From Betaproteobacteria bacterium (GTDB lineage Bacteria > Pseudomonadota > Gammaproteobacteria > Burkholderiales > Burkholderiaceae): DNA of 64,000 nt. The DNA lies in the NCBI GenBank assembly GCA_947453825.1, contig CANGHN010000001.1, positions 62,001 to 126,000 on the forward strand, read 5' to 3'. A program made the position numbers and the translations under genes. The notes under the pieces were generated by a model. It searched no databases. It was not told where the DNA came from and saw only the letters and a list, made by a program, of their open reading frames with translations. Shown here piece after piece: positions 29,077 to 37,841 of the stretch. The stretch's first letter is position 1. Every line of letters begins with the position of its first letter.

Positions 29077-29104
29077 TGTTTTTATTGTTGACACAATAAA
29101 AACA
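29077..29104. promoter_or_regulatory. Perfect 12-bp inverted repeat over the small RNA -35 box
   Basis: Arms TGTTTTTATTGT (29077-29088) and ACAATAAAAACA (29093-29104) are perfect inverted copies around a TGAC spacer. The -35 hexamer lies across the centre, the position of a classic repressor operator. Confidence 0.7.
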
Positions 29105-29116
29105 CAGGCATAGGAT
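29088..29116 (+). promoter_or_regulatory. Strong sigma70 promoter of the candidate small RNA
   Basis: Consensus TTGACA (29088-29093), exactly 17 bp, then TAGGAT (29111-29116). The predicted start is about 29122-29124, immediately before the first hairpin. Confidence 0.75.
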
Positions 29117-29122
29117 GAAATC

Positions 29123-29280
29123 GTAGCGGAACAGATATTGTGTTTTGCTACATTGGCGAAAGCCACTAAAGAATGAGTACATCTATGCACTCATAGGCTA
29201 AGGAACTAAATACCTTCCGAGCGCCTGCGCCATGCAAACCATGGCAAACAACCCGATGGGGGTGCCCCGTCGGGTTTTTT
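29123..29280 (+). ncRNA. Candidate structured small RNA, about 158 nt
   Basis: No plausible protein gene lies here, but four local hairpins follow the promoter. TAGCGGAACA pairs with TGTTTTGCTA through 10 bp including G-U pairs (29124-29150). TGGC-GAAA-GCCA is a GNRA tetraloop hairpin (29154-29165). ATGAGT/ACTCAT has inner CAT/ATG (29173-29194). GCCATG/CATGGC is at 29230-29245. A strong intrinsic terminator ends the unit. It does not match 6S, 4.5S, tmRNA or RNase P RNA features I know. An mRNA leader is unlikely because it terminates before any gene on this strand. Confidence 0.6.
29250..29280 (+). terminator. Strong intrinsic terminator of the candidate small RNA
   Basis: AACCCGA (29250-29256) pairs with TCGGGTT (29270-29276), extended inward by G-C pairs to about 12 bp. 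Six T residues follow at 29275-29280. It points in the plus direction; the other strand lacks an equal T-run. Confidence 0.85.
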
Positions 29281-29285
29281 ATTAC

Positions 29286-29996
29286 TCAGAAAGTAAGTCT
29301 TTGAACACCAGAAGCATTACTCACAAGCAAAATATTCGCCTTCTCTTTAGCGAAGAGCCCTACTGTAATGACGCCTGCAATTTGATTGATGTGCGATTCC
29401 ATCTTGATAGGGTCGGAAATCTTCAGGCCCGCCACATCTAAAATCCAAGCACCATTGTCAGTCACGAAAGGCTCACTGTTAGTTTGCTGAAGATCGGCTC
29501 GAGTGCTCTTGGCTGCGCGCAGTGTGACCTTGCCACCCATTTTTTCCAACTCCCGAGTAACAACGCCTTGAGCTAGTGGAATGATTTCTACTGGTAGCGC
29601 AAAATTACCAAGTACCGAAACTTGCTTTGAAGAATCACAAATGCAAATAAATTGTTTGGCCATTGAGGCAATAATCTTCTCGCGTGTGAGCGCACCACCT
29701 CCGCCCTTAATCATGTGGCCAGCAGGGTCGATCTCATCAGCACCATCAACATAAGCAGGCAGACTCAAAACGTCATTTGGGTCTAGCACCTTAAAGCCGT
29801 GTTTCAGAAGACGCTCTGTTGTGGCATTCGAGCTAGAGACGGTTCCTGAAAAATGATCTTTGTATGCTGCCAGGGCGTCAATAAAGCAGTTCGCCGTAGA
29901 ACCAGTACCAACGCCCAAGATTTGCCCTGCAGGCAGCTTCAATACCTCATCCCGGGCAGCTTCACCCACCATTTGCTTGAGTTGATCCTGATTCAT
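29286..29996 (-). CDS. rpiA: Ribose-5-phosphate isomerase A
   Basis: Interconverts ribose 5-phosphate and ribulose 5-phosphate in the pentose phosphate pathway, 236 aa. Motifs: LGVGTGSTANCFIDAL (phosphate loop), YVDGADEIDP (catalytic Asp), IKGGGGALTREKI and DNGAWILDV. Its 3' end faces the candidate small RNA terminator. Its 5' end diverges from tal, another pentose phosphate enzyme, across about 100 bp. Confidence 0.96.
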   Translation of the reverse strand: MNQDQLKQMVGEAARDEVLKLPAGQILGVGTGSTANCFIDALAAYKDHFSGTVSSSNATTERLLKHGFKVLDPNDVLSLPAYVDGADEIDPAGHMIKGGGGALTREKIIASMAKQFICICDSSKQVSVLGNFALPVEIIPLAQGVVTRELEKMGGKVTLRAAKSTRADLQQTNSEPFVTDNGAWILDVAGLKISDPIKMESHINQIAGVITVGLFAKEKANILLVSNASGVQRLTF

Positions 29997-30098
29997 ATAT
30001 CTGCCAAATGCCTTTACTGGAACTGAGTAATTAATGCATCTATCATATGATATTCAAAATAATACTGATACAGAACTCTCATTTAGACCAATCTAATC

Positions 30099-31076
30099 AT
30101 GAATAGCCCCTCTTCCCCTCTAAACCAACTCGAGCAACTCAAAAAATTGACGACCGTAGTTGCCGATACGGGAGATTTTGAGCGCATGAAAGAGTTCCAA
30201 CCTCAAGATGCCACTACCAACCCTTCTTTAATCCTGAAAGCCGCCCAGCAAAGTAACTATCAGGCCTTGGTAAATTCAGTAAAGTCAGCCCATCCTGACC
30301 TAAGCCCCACGGATTTAGTGGACTACATTCTGGTTGCTTTTGGTCTTGAAATCCTCAAGATCGTTCCAGGCAGAGTATCTACCGAAGTAGATGCCCGGCT
30401 TTCTTTTGACACTAAAGCTACCGTAGCTAAAGCGAAGCACCTCATTGCGCTTTATGAGTCTCATGGTATTGATCGTAAGCGTATCTTGATTAAACTTGCC
30501 GGCACCTGGGAAGGTATTGCAGCTGCAAAAGAATTAGAAGCTGCAGGCATTCATTGCAATATGACCTTACTCTTCTCTTTGATTCAGGCTGCTGCGTGTG
30601 GCGCAGCTAATGCCAAACTGATTTCCCCATTCGTGGGTCGTATTACTGATTGGCATAAGGCAAAGTTAGGTAGCAACTGGAGTGAGGCTACCCATGGTGG
30701 AGCCCATGATCCTGGAGTGACTTCAGTAAAACGAATATTCCACTATTACAAACACTTTGCTATCGCTACAGAGATCATGGGGGCTAGCTTTAGAAGCACC
30801 AGTCAGATTCTGGAGCTTGCTGGCTGCGATCTATTAACTATCAGCCCCGAGTTATTAGCTGAACTGCAGGCGAGCAATGCTGTAGTGAGTAAGAAACTAG
30901 ATCTAGCCAATGCTCAGAGCGCTTTGAGAGCTGAAAACATCGCACCATTAAAGCTAGACGAATCCAATTTTCGTTTGCAATTAAATAATGATGCGATGGC
31001 TAGTGAAAAATTAGCTGAAGGCATTCGAAACTTCTGTATTGATACAGAAAAACTTGAGTCCTTATTAGCTAAATAA
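30099..31076 (+). CDS. tal: Transaldolase
   Basis: Transfers a dihydroxyacetone unit between sugar phosphates in the non-oxidative pentose phosphate pathway, 325 aa. The Schiff-base Lys lies in [13 protein letters not shown] (usually LASTWEGI). [25 protein letters not shown] and [14 protein letters not shown] are family signatures. It diverges from rpiA. Its stop is 5 nt from the stop of the convergent DUF2892 gene, and I see no terminator between them. Confidence 0.96.
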   Translation: MNSPSSPLNQLEQLKKLTTVVADTGDFERMKEFQPQDATTNPSLILKAAQQSNYQALVNSVKSAHPDLSPTDLVDYILVAFGLEILKIVPGRVSTEVDARLSFDTKATVAKAKHLIALYESHGIDRKRILIKLAGTWEGIAAAKELEAAGIHCNMTLLFSLIQAAACGAANAKLISPFVGRITDWHKAKLGSNWSEATHGGAHDPGVTSVKRIFHYYKHFAIATEIMGASFRSTSQILELAGCDLLTISPELLAELQASNAVVSKKLDLANAQSALRAENIAPLKLDESNFRLQLNNDAMASEKLAEGIRNFCIDTEKLESLLAK

Positions 31077-31081
31077 AATAC

Positions 31082-31267
31082 TTACTTCTTGATGGTATTG
31101 AAACCTAAGATACCGTAAGCAGCGCAATTACCAAGCATACCAGTGGCTAGGGGAACTACACCAATCCAACCCCAAAGACCCACAATACCAAATGCCGCTA
31201 GGCCTATTAAGGTAACACCAACAGTCATGCGCAAAACACGGTCAGTATGACCAATATTGCATTTCAT
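31082..31267 (-). CDS. DUF2892 (YgaP-like transmembrane) small membrane protein
   Basis: A 61-residue inner-membrane protein. It starts MKCNIGHTDRVLRMTVGV and has two hydrophobic hairpin segments (LIGLAAFGIVGLWGWIGVVP and LATGMLGNCAAYGILGF), the typical DUF2892 layout. In other proteins this domain is attached to rhodanese (YgaP). The function of stand-alone copies is unknown. The ATG has an AAAGG ribosome binding site. It lies 18 nt after rlmB and may be its cotranscribed neighbour. Confidence 0.88.
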   Translation of the reverse strand: MKCNIGHTDRVLRMTVGVTLIGLAAFGIVGLWGWIGVVPLATGMLGNCAAYGILGFNTIKK

Positions 31268-31285
31268 AAAAACCTTTCAGGATAC

Positions 31286-32053
31286 TTACTTGGCAGCTTT
31301 ATTGCTTGCTTTAGTTAGGCGCTGTCTTAATGCCTCATACAAGCATACGCCACTTGCAACTGAAACATTCAAACTTTCGACTACACCCTGCATTGGGATG
31401 CGTACAAGCTCATCACAGGTTTCACGGGTCAGGCGACGCATGCCCTCACCCTCAGCACCCATCACTATTGCAATAGAGCCAGTAAGGTCAAGATCATAAA
31501 TTGACTTCTCTGCTTCATCATCTGTTCCAACAAGCCAGACACCCGCTTCTTGCAATTCTTTCATGCTACGAACAAGATTGGTAACAGTAATTACAGGCAT
31601 CACTTCTGATGCACCGCTCGATACTTTACTCACAGTTGCATTAATGGAGGCTGAACGATCTTTTGGAATCACTACCGCATCGACTCCAGCACCATCTGCC
31701 ACTCGTAAACAGGCACCAAAGTTATGGGGATCAGTCACACCATCTAACACTAGAAACAAAGGCTTCGCTTGAGCACCCTCTACATCCTCAACCACTTCAG
31801 TAATAGTGCGTGCGATAGTCATTTTTTCTGCTAAAGCAACAACGCCTTGATGACGATCATGGCCAGTCAACTTGTGTAAGCGCTCAGCATCTGCAGCATG
31901 CAAACGTTCACCCAGAATTTCTTCAGCTTGCTTTAAAAAATCGCCCATACGTCTATCACGGCGACTTGGATCAAAGTAAACCGACTTTAAGCTATCGGGA
32001 TCTACGCGCAAACGTGCTTGAACTGCATGAAAGCCAATCAATATTTGTTTCAT
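31286..32053 (-). CDS. rlmB: 23S rRNA (guanosine(2251)-2'-O)-methyltransferase
   Basis: SpoU-family RNA 2'-O-methyltransferase, 255 aa. The N-terminal RNA-binding domain is about residues 1-80. The SAM-binding knotted domain has [32 protein letters not shown] and the end [19 protein letters not shown]. It lies 10 nt after rnr; the rnr-rlmB pair is a common conserved arrangement. The family modifies G2251 in the ribosomal P-loop. Confidence 0.95.
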   Translation of the reverse strand: MKQILIGFHAVQARLRVDPDSLKSVYFDPSRRDRRMGDFLKQAEEILGERLHAADAERLHKLTGHDRHQGVVALAEKMTIARTITEVVEDVEGAQAKPLFLVLDGVTDPHNFGACLRVADGAGVDAVVIPKDRSASINATVSKVSSGASEVMPVITVTNLVRSMKELQEAGVWLVGTDDEAEKSIYDLDLTGSIAIVMGAEGEGMRRLTRETCDELVRIPMQGVVESLNVSVASGVCLYEALRQRLTKASNKAAK

Positions 32054-32063
32054 TTTTTACTCT

Positions 32064-34448
32064 TTATTTACGCCGAGCATTGGTACTGCGAACAGGAGGC
32101 TTGCTTCCCGCTGGCTTTCCTAAGGATCTTCCAGGTTTATTTGACTTACCATTCTTGCGAGCGGCTTTGCTTTTAGACTGGTTAGCATTTAGGGAGCCAG
32201 CCGACTTGGCTGCATTCACATTGATACCGCTTGGTTTTTGAGGCGTTTTATTAGATGGTCTACTCTTTTTGGAAGCCGCTTTCTTGTTTGGTCTACCAGT
32301 ATCACTAGCTAACATCAATTGACGGCGATTGGATGCTCCACCCACTTCGGCACCCATCGACTTAACCAGGCTAAATTCAATCTTACGAGCGTCTAAATCT
32401 ACGCGACTCACTAATACATGTAAACGGTCCCCTAATCGATAACGAATTCCAGTGCGCTCACCACGTAATTCCTGGCGTGCTTCGTCATACTGAAAATAAT
32501 CACCACCCAACTCTGTTACATGGACCATGCCTTCAACAAAAAGATTCTCAAGCTGAATGAATAATCCAAAGTTTGCAACACCTGTGACGGCGCCTGCGTA
32601 TTCCTGACCTAGGTGATCTCGCATGTAGTAGCACTTTAACCAAGCCTCAACATCTCGCGAGGCTTCATCAGCTCGGCGCTCATTGGATGAGCAATGTACG
32701 CCTAACTGGCCCCAGATTGGCAGAGCAGCGTTTGCACCCTTGGGAGTTTTAGCCCCTTTAGCTGGCCCTGCTTTTGCATCACTCTGTGATTTTTTGGCAT
32801 TCACTGCATTTTCACGTCCCTTGCCTTTGCGAGGCAAAGTGAGATTAAGGGGGACTTTTGGAGGCAAGACTGGGACGTAAGGCTTTTTCTGCAAAATCGA
32901 CTTAATCACGCGATGGGTTAATAAGTCGGGGTAGCGCCGAATGGGGCTTGTGAAATGCGAATACGCTGGATAAGCTAAGCCAAAGTGGCCTTCATTATCG
33001 GGCTGATACATCGCCTGCTGCATTGAACGCAACACAACCGACTGCAGCATATTGGCATCAGGGCGATCTTTAATCTCACGCATCAATTTTGCATAATCGC
33101 GTGGCCTTGGTTTTTCGCCACCATCCAAAGATAAGCCTGAGGTTCTTAAAACTTGGCGCAGGGTTACTAGCTTTTCTTCTGAAGGCTCACCATGCACACG
33201 ATAGAGGCTAAGATGCTTATTCTTTTCAATAAAGTCTGCAGCACAAACGTTTGCTGTCAACATGCACTCTTCAATTAAGCGGTGAGCATCATTACGAAGA
33301 CGTGGCTCAATACGCAGAATTTTTCCAAGCTCATTACTAATGATTTGGGTTTCGGTTGTCTCAAACTCAATTGCCCCGCGCTTTTCTCTAGCCGAGAGCA
33401 AAATTTTAAATAAAGAATAGAGATTGCCAAGTAGAGGGCTGAATTGAGCAAAACGTGCAGCCTCAGGCCCTTTGCTATTAGACAGAATTTCCCAAACCGT
33501 ATCATAGGTAAAGCGCTGAGCAGAGTGCATTACAGCAGGATAGAACTGGTAGGCCAAGACAATGCCGTTGTTATCCACTACGGAGTCACAGACCATACAA
33601 AGACGGTCTACACCAGGATTGAGAGAGCAAAGACCATTTGAGATCTTTTCTGGAAGCATGGGTATAACGCGTCTTGGGAAATAGACTGAGGTTGCTCGCA
33701 GCAAACCTTCGTCATCTAATGGCTGTCCTGGCTTCACATAATGCGAGACATCTGCAATACCTACGATGAGACGCCAGGCCTTGGTCTTGCCGTACATGAT
33801 GGGTTCGCAATACACGGCATCATCAAAGTCTCTGGCATCAGCACCATCAATCGTTACCAGGGGAATATCGCGTAAATCCACGCGCCCCTCAAGATCTGAT
33901 TGCTGAACACTATCAGGTAAGGCTGCGGCCTCTTTCATGGCAGCAGCAGAGAACTCATGGGGTACGCCGTACTTACGCACAGCAATTTCGATTTCCATCC
34001 CGGGATCATCAATTTCGCCCAGGACCTCGACTACACGGCCAACCGCTTGGCGATAGCTATCAGGGTAGTCGATTATTTCAACACTCACTACTTGTCCTAA
34101 TTTAGCTACGCCCTGACCTTTAGGGGGTATCAAAATATCATGGCCAATACGCTTGTCTTCTGGTGCAACAATTAATACACCATTCTCATTTAGCAGGCGA
34201 CCAATCACGACTTTATTTGCGTGGAGAACCACTTCGACAATCTGCCCCTCGGGGCGACCGCGTCGATCTGTTCCCAGAACTCTGACGTTGACCCTATCCC
34301 CATGCATAACGCGAGACATCTCTCGTTCAGAGAGAAAAATATCCTCACCGCCATCGTCAGGAATGACAAATCCAAATCCATCTCGATGTCCTTGGACTGT
34401 TCCTAAACGGTCAGCCTCACGTGGCACCAAGTCTTTTGCTTTACGCAT
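32064..34448 (-). CDS. rnr: Ribonuclease R
   Basis: A 3'-to-5' exoribonuclease that degrades structured RNA, 794 aa. It has cold-shock/OB domains (about 15-160), an RNB catalytic domain with VTIDGADARDFDDAVYCEP (metal-binding Asp cluster) and TSPIRRYPDLLTHR, and an S1 domain (about 610-695). The C-terminal tail of about 100 residues is Lys/Arg/Ser/Asn-rich and low-complexity, as common in RNase R. The ATG has a clear AAGGAATTAA ribosome binding site. The tRNA-Leu gene diverges upstream. Confidence 0.96.
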   Translation of the reverse strand: MRKAKDLVPREADRLGTVQGHRDGFGFVIPDDGGEDIFLSEREMSRVMHGDRVNVRVLGTDRRGRPEGQIVEVVLHANKVVIGRLLNENGVLIVAPEDKRIGHDILIPPKGQGVAKLGQVVSVEIIDYPDSYRQAVGRVVEVLGEIDDPGMEIEIAVRKYGVPHEFSAAAMKEAAALPDSVQQSDLEGRVDLRDIPLVTIDGADARDFDDAVYCEPIMYGKTKAWRLIVGIADVSHYVKPGQPLDDEGLLRATSVYFPRRVIPMLPEKISNGLCSLNPGVDRLCMVCDSVVDNNGIVLAYQFYPAVMHSAQRFTYDTVWEILSNSKGPEAARFAQFSPLLGNLYSLFKILLSAREKRGAIEFETTETQIISNELGKILRIEPRLRNDAHRLIEECMLTANVCAADFIEKNKHLSLYRVHGEPSEEKLVTLRQVLRTSGLSLDGGEKPRPRDYAKLMREIKDRPDANMLQSVVLRSMQQAMYQPDNEGHFGLAYPAYSHFTSPIRRYPDLLTHRVIKSILQKKPYVPVLPPKVPLNLTLPRKGKGRENAVNAKKSQSDAKAGPAKGAKTPKGANAALPIWGQLGVHCSSNERRADEASRDVEAWLKCYYMRDHLGQEYAGAVTGVANFGLFIQLENLFVEGMVHVTELGGDYFQYDEARQELRGERTGIRYRLGDRLHVLVSRVDLDARKIEFSLVKSMGAEVGGASNRRQLMLASDTGRPNKKAASKKSRPSNKTPQKPSGINVNAAKSAGSLNANQSKSKAARKNGKSNKPGRSLGKPAGSKPPVRSTNARRK

Positions 34449-34556
34449 TTAATTCCTTCGGCAATACATGCCCTATCTATATATCTACTGATATCTATTT
34501 TTGTTGTAATTAAGGCTACTGTATCAAACCACCAAGTCTGAAGGAAAAAAGCCAAA

Positions 34557-34587
34557 TTGGGTCATTAATCGCCCATCCCCCTATAAT
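34557..34587 (+). promoter_or_regulatory. Promoter of tRNA-Leu
   Basis: A perfect TATAAT (34582-34587) lies 8 bp before the mature 5' end of the tRNA. A weak TTGGGT (34557-34562) with a long 19-bp spacer is the best -35 candidate. Confidence 0.5.
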
Positions 34588-34595
34588 AGAGCCAT

Positions 34596-34682
34596 GCCCA
34601 GGTGGCGAAATTGGTAGACGCACCAGCTTCAGGTGCTGGCGATCGTAAGGTTGTGGGGGTTCGAGTCCCTTCCTGGGCACCA
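34596..34682 (+). tRNA. tRNA-Leu (CAG)
   Basis: The acceptor arms GCCCAGG and CCTGGGC pair perfectly, with discriminator A and encoded CCA. The anticodon stem CCAGC/GCTGG encloses the loop TTCAGGT with anticodon CAG. The long class II variable arm and the TTCGAGTCC T-arm identify tRNA-Leu. It reads CUG codons. Confidence 0.97.
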
Positions 34683-34745
34683 AACTCTCTTACTAGAGCT
34701 TATATGGGGATAAAAGACCTCTTTTCAACCCCGAAGACCACCTTC

Positions 34746-35084
34746 CTAGTAAAACCAGAATCTAGCCAACGTAAATACTGCCATTCCAACGATCAGAGTC
34801 GGAATCATTTTTTTACTGAAATGAAAGGCAATCATGGCAGCAATTCCACCCCAAATATTTGGCAAGCTGAGATTAAATTCAGCCACACTGGAAGCGCCAG
34901 CTGGCAAGAAGATCTCCGGCGCCAAAATAGCGATCATGGCAGCCAAGGGAGCAAAACGAATTGCCTCGAGCACCCAGTCAGAGACTTTAACGCGCTCTCC
35001 TAGTATTAGAAAGAAGCTCCGTGAAATAGTTGTCACGAGCGCCATACCAATTAGCAATAAAGCGATATTGATATCAGACTGCAT
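34746..35084 (-). CDS. azlD: AzlD family branched-chain amino acid exporter subunit
   Basis: A 112-residue inner-membrane protein with about four hydrophobic segments. It matches the small partner of AzlC exporters: IGMALVTTISRSFFLI near the start, ALAAMIAILAPEIFLP in the middle, PTLIVGMAVFTLARFW at the end. Its start codon overlaps the azlC stop as TAATG, so the two are translationally coupled. The pair exports branched-chain amino acids or analogues in characterised systems. Confidence 0.87.
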   Translation of the reverse strand: MQSDINIALLLIGMALVTTISRSFFLILGERVKVSDWVLEAIRFAPLAAMIAILAPEIFLPAGASSVAEFNLSLPNIWGGIAAMIAFHFSKKMIPTLIVGMAVFTLARFWFY

Positions 35085-35809
35085 TAAGGCGCCCTCTCTC
35101 GCGGCGATTTATCAGCCATCATGCCTACCATTAGAGCGGCCACAATAGCCAAAACAATATTCAGCCTAAAGGGTATGCCGTGCGTTGCAACAGCAACAAT
35201 AGCTGCAGTCAGCGCTGCCCAGCGCGCCGAAGCTCGATCCAGCATAGGGAAGATCACCACAAGCAAGGCAATTGCACCTGCAAATTCAAGGCCCCAGTTA
35301 TTGGGAATTTGGCTCGCTAACAAAATACCAGCGATTGAACCGAGTTGCCACATGGTCCAATTAGAAAGCTGCATACCCATTAACCAGTACAAACGCAGAT
35401 GCTCTGAGTCCGCCTCAAGCTCTGTCACTGACTGCGGCTTTGGATAACGCCTAATGAAAAAAAGATAGCTGAAATCAGCTGTGAAATAACCTAACAGGAC
35501 TCTGCGCCAAGTAGATAGATAAGAAAAATGGGCTTGCAAGCCTAAACTAAAGATGACGAATCGTAGGTTCACCATAAAAGAGGTGGCCAAAATCATCCAG
35601 ATGGGAAGACCTACTGCAATCAAGGGAAGAGCAGCCAATTGTGAAGAGCCTGCAAAAACTAAAAGGCTCATTGCTAACGCTTGGTGCAGCGTTAAAGTAG
35701 ACTTGGCCATGGCAATACCCGTGACAAATCCCCAGGTCAAAATAGTCACACCGGAGTTTGACATCTCCTTGATGCCATCGATAAAAAATCGACGCTGTTG
35801 CGCAGTCAT
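35084..35809 (-). CDS. azlC: AzlC family branched-chain amino acid exporter subunit
   Basis: A 241-residue permease subunit with about six hydrophobic segments. It has typical AzlC features: FVTGIAMAKSTLTLHQALAM, the MSLLVFAGSSQLAALPL segment and NLRFVIFSLGL. It pairs with AzlD. The ATG at 35809 sits just after the previous gene's stop with little room for a ribosome binding site; a TTG at 35818 is an alternative. It lies 9 nt after a hypothetical gene and may be coupled to it. Confidence 0.87.
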   Translation of the reverse strand: MTAQQRRFFIDGIKEMSNSGVTILTWGFVTGIAMAKSTLTLHQALAMSLLVFAGSSQLAALPLIAVGLPIWMILATSFMVNLRFVIFSLGLQAHFSYLSTWRRVLLGYFTADFSYLFFIRRYPKPQSVTELEADSEHLRLYWLMGMQLSNWTMWQLGSIAGILLASQIPNNWGLEFAGAIALLVVIFPMLDRASARWAALTAAIVAVATHGIPFRLNIVLAIVAALMVGMMADKSPRERAP

Positions 35810-35818
35810 TCCAAGCAA

Positions 35819-36316
35819 CTAGATACCCATTGTTCTATGCAAGATCTTCGACTTCATTTCATCCCAAAGGGCTTCAAAGTCTTCCGTCTTAGCTTCTGAT
35901 AGTTGCATTGGCTCAAAAAGTCCGCCAAAAATGATTGAACCCTTCTTGACCAGAGTTTTGTCAAACTCGCTTAGACCAATCGGTTTATCGTCCATATCCC
36001 GCGTTAACTCTGCTGAACAGACGATTGCATCGTCATCATCTTGGTCAACAACAGCAAACTCGATATATTGCTGACCCTTCTCCACAATTACCAAGGTACC
36101 CCGGGCATATGAGACCGCCTCATGCTCTCGGACTATGAAAGCTAAGAACTGATTTTCTTGTTCTTTTTCCATATTGAGGTCATCAATAAAGAAGAGAAAC
36201 TGATCCCCCCCTCCATTAACTAAGGTAAATACTTTAGGAACCACGCCATGCCCTAAGGCCAGGTTACGGTAATAGGAAGCAATTTCTACAGCAAGGTTTT
36301 CAGAGAACAGATGCAT
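35819..36316 (-). CDS. Hypothetical soluble acidic protein
   Basis: A 165-residue protein without signal peptide or membrane segments. Acidic patches are conspicuous (FIDDLNMEKEQENQ, VVDQDDDDAIV). Alternating hydrophobic stretches suggest an alpha/beta or beta-rich fold. I do not recognise a family or catalytic motif. It lies between a bestrophin-like membrane protein gene (20 nt upstream) and azlC (9 nt downstream), all on one strand, so it is probably cotranscribed. Confidence 0.7.
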   Translation of the reverse strand: MHLFSENLAVEIASYYRNLALGHGVVPKVFTLVNGGGDQFLFFIDDLNMEKEQENQFLAFIVREHEAVSYARGTLVIVEKGQQYIEFAVVDQDDDDAIVCSAELTRDMDDKPIGLSEFDKTLVKKGSIIFGGLFEPMQLSEAKTEDFEALWDEMKSKILHRTMGI

Positions 36317-36335
36317 AAAATTGGATTAATTGAAA

Positions 36336-37121
36336 TCACTCGGTACGGGTTTTAATAGATTCAATGATCTTATAGAACGCATCTGGCTGAACTGAGCTCT
36401 GACCTTTGAATGGTTGATCTGTGATTACTAGAAGAGAAATGAGAGCGCCCATCGTGATAGGAAGTATCTTTAGTCCGAAAAAAAATGAGTCTGACGGTAA
36501 AAATAAGGTGTTAATAGCCATCAGTGCAAGCATGCAAATTAGAATCACAACCCAGAATAAGCCTGGTAAACGGACAGCAGAACGCTCAATACGAGCCTCC
36601 CTACTTTCGGCAACTTCTTCTGATTTCTTAATGATGTCCGTATACATCGCTGTTTGACGATTAGTTATAGGCTCCAATGACATAATCTTGCGAGAAATAC
36701 CACGCCAAAGCATATGGGTTTTTGTGCTCCCACTTCCGTTTACCAGCATTGGCCATTCATCGTTAACGATTGAATTCATATAATCAAATAATTCTTTGCG
36801 GATTTGCGAAATCGCAGGATCGCCATAGCGAGTGAGTAAACGATCTAGGTTATTGATGCGGCCCGATTCTTGCGAAACCAGCGACTGTACCTCACGAAAA
36901 TTACTTTGGGCTTGATTTAATAGAAAACCAATTAATAGGCCACTGAGAGTAATAATTGACCCAAATAAGCCCAAGCCCAAACGAGTACTATCTTGAGTAG
37001 GCGTCAAGGCAGGAATTGACTGCAATAATCTTGGCAAAATATCCAGCATCACTACAAAAAATAAGACCAATAAGATCAAAATTTGGATATTGCTTCTTTT
37101 ATAGACCCAATTAAAAAACAT
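36336..37121 (-). CDS. Bestrophin-like (DUF4239) membrane protein
   Basis: A 261-residue inner-membrane protein with two N-terminal hydrophobic segments (IQILILLVLFFVVMLDILP and LGLFGSIITLSGLLIGFLL), a cytosolic helical middle (about 75-180), two C-terminal segments, and the closing motif ITDQPFKGQSSVQPDAF. This layout matches the DUF4239 bestrophin-like family, whose channel function is only predicted. The ATG at 37121 falls 7 nt after the preceding stop, with TAGG upstream. The longer TTG start would overlap the dienelactone hydrolase gene. Confidence 0.75.
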   Translation of the reverse strand: MFFNWVYKRSNIQILILLVLFFVVMLDILPRLLQSIPALTPTQDSTRLGLGLFGSIITLSGLLIGFLLNQAQSNFREVQSLVSQESGRINNLDRLLTRYGDPAISQIRKELFDYMNSIVNDEWPMLVNGSGSTKTHMLWRGISRKIMSLEPITNRQTAMYTDIIKKSEEVAESREARIERSAVRLPGLFWVVILICMLALMAINTLFLPSDSFFFGLKILPITMGALISLLVITDQPFKGQSSVQPDAFYKIIESIKTRTE

Positions 37122-37128
37122 GAATTGC

Positions 37129-37824
37129 CTATCTTTCTTTTGCAATTAAATTCTTTTCCAAAAATTCTAAGGTGCGATCCCAGGCCAACTTAGCAGCCTG
37201 TTCATCGTATTTTAATGGCGGCAATCCACGGGAGTCAGCCTTTGGGTTAGCAAAGGCATGCTTGGTATCGTATCGATAGAACTCATAATTGGTGCCGGCT
37301 GCCTTTAACTTCTCCTCCAGCTGATCTACACCCGAAATCGCAAAGAATTCATCATGACTAGCCCAATGCGCCATCATCGGCTTAGTAATCTTCTGTACAT
37401 CAACATACTCGAGGGGTGGATATCCATACCAAACAATAGTCCCATCAAGTTCTGGGACATTACAAGCAGATAGCACAGTCAAAGCACCTCCCATGCAAAA
37501 GCCAGTCACAGCAACCTTTCGACTACCTGTTGCTTTCAAATACTGAACGGCACCACGAATATCCTGACTAGCGGCATCACCAAAGTTTAATCCGCCCATT
37601 AAGTGTTGGGCTTCATTGGCTTCAAGCGCCAATTTACCGCGGTATAAATCAGGTACCAAAGCACGGTAGCCTGCTTTAGCTAAGCGATCAGCAACAGCCT
37701 TGACTTCTGCATCCAACCCCCACCACTCCTGAATAACAACCACCCCGGGGGCATTTGCTTTATCGGTAGGCTCAGCTAAGTAGCCTTCTACAGAATTACC
37801 ATCAGGCCTTTTATATTGAATCAT
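37129..37824 (-). CDS. Dienelactone hydrolase family protein
   Basis: A 231-residue cytosolic alpha/beta hydrolase. The nucleophile is Cys in VTGFCMGGAL, with family context VVIQEWWGLDAEVKAVADR. The catalytic Asp and His lie in the region SHDEFF and RYDTKHAFANP. The family opens dienelactones in chloroaromatic degradation, but no such pathway is nearby, so the substrate is open. The ATG has a GGAGACATC ribosome binding site. Confidence 0.9.
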   Translation of the reverse strand: MIQYKRPDGNSVEGYLAEPTDKANAPGVVVIQEWWGLDAEVKAVADRLAKAGYRALVPDLYRGKLALEANEAQHLMGGLNFGDAASQDIRGAVQYLKATGSRKVAVTGFCMGGALTVLSACNVPELDGTIVWYGYPPLEYVDVQKITKPMMAHWASHDEFFAISGVDQLEEKLKAAGTNYEFYRYDTKHAFANPKADSRGLPPLKYDEQAAKLAWDRTLEFLEKNLIAKER

Positions 37825-37841
37825 GATGTCTCCAGTCTTTT

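Noticed and set aside
29077..29104. The 12-bp inverted repeat as the terminator of yggX
   Set aside because: The stem is almost all A-T and no T-run follows on the plus strand; overlap with a consensus -35 box fits an operator better.
29123..29280. Identity as 6S RNA, 4.5S RNA or tmRNA
   Set aside because: Ends do not pair into the long 6S rod, the conserved 4.5S GGAAGG-type loop and the tmRNA tRNA-like ends are absent.
30041..30052. 12-bp palindrome TATCATATGATA between rpiA and tal
   Set aside because: A perfect 12-mer palindrome of this kind is expected several times by chance in 64 kb; no promoter fits it.
34706..34732. Hairpin after tRNA-Leu as its terminator
   Set aside because: The stem has bulges and no T-run follows it; too weak to list.
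34602..35003. A 133-codon plus-strand frame running from the tRNA into azlD
   Set aside because: It starts inside the tRNA, lies antisense to azlD and has no recognisable protein features.
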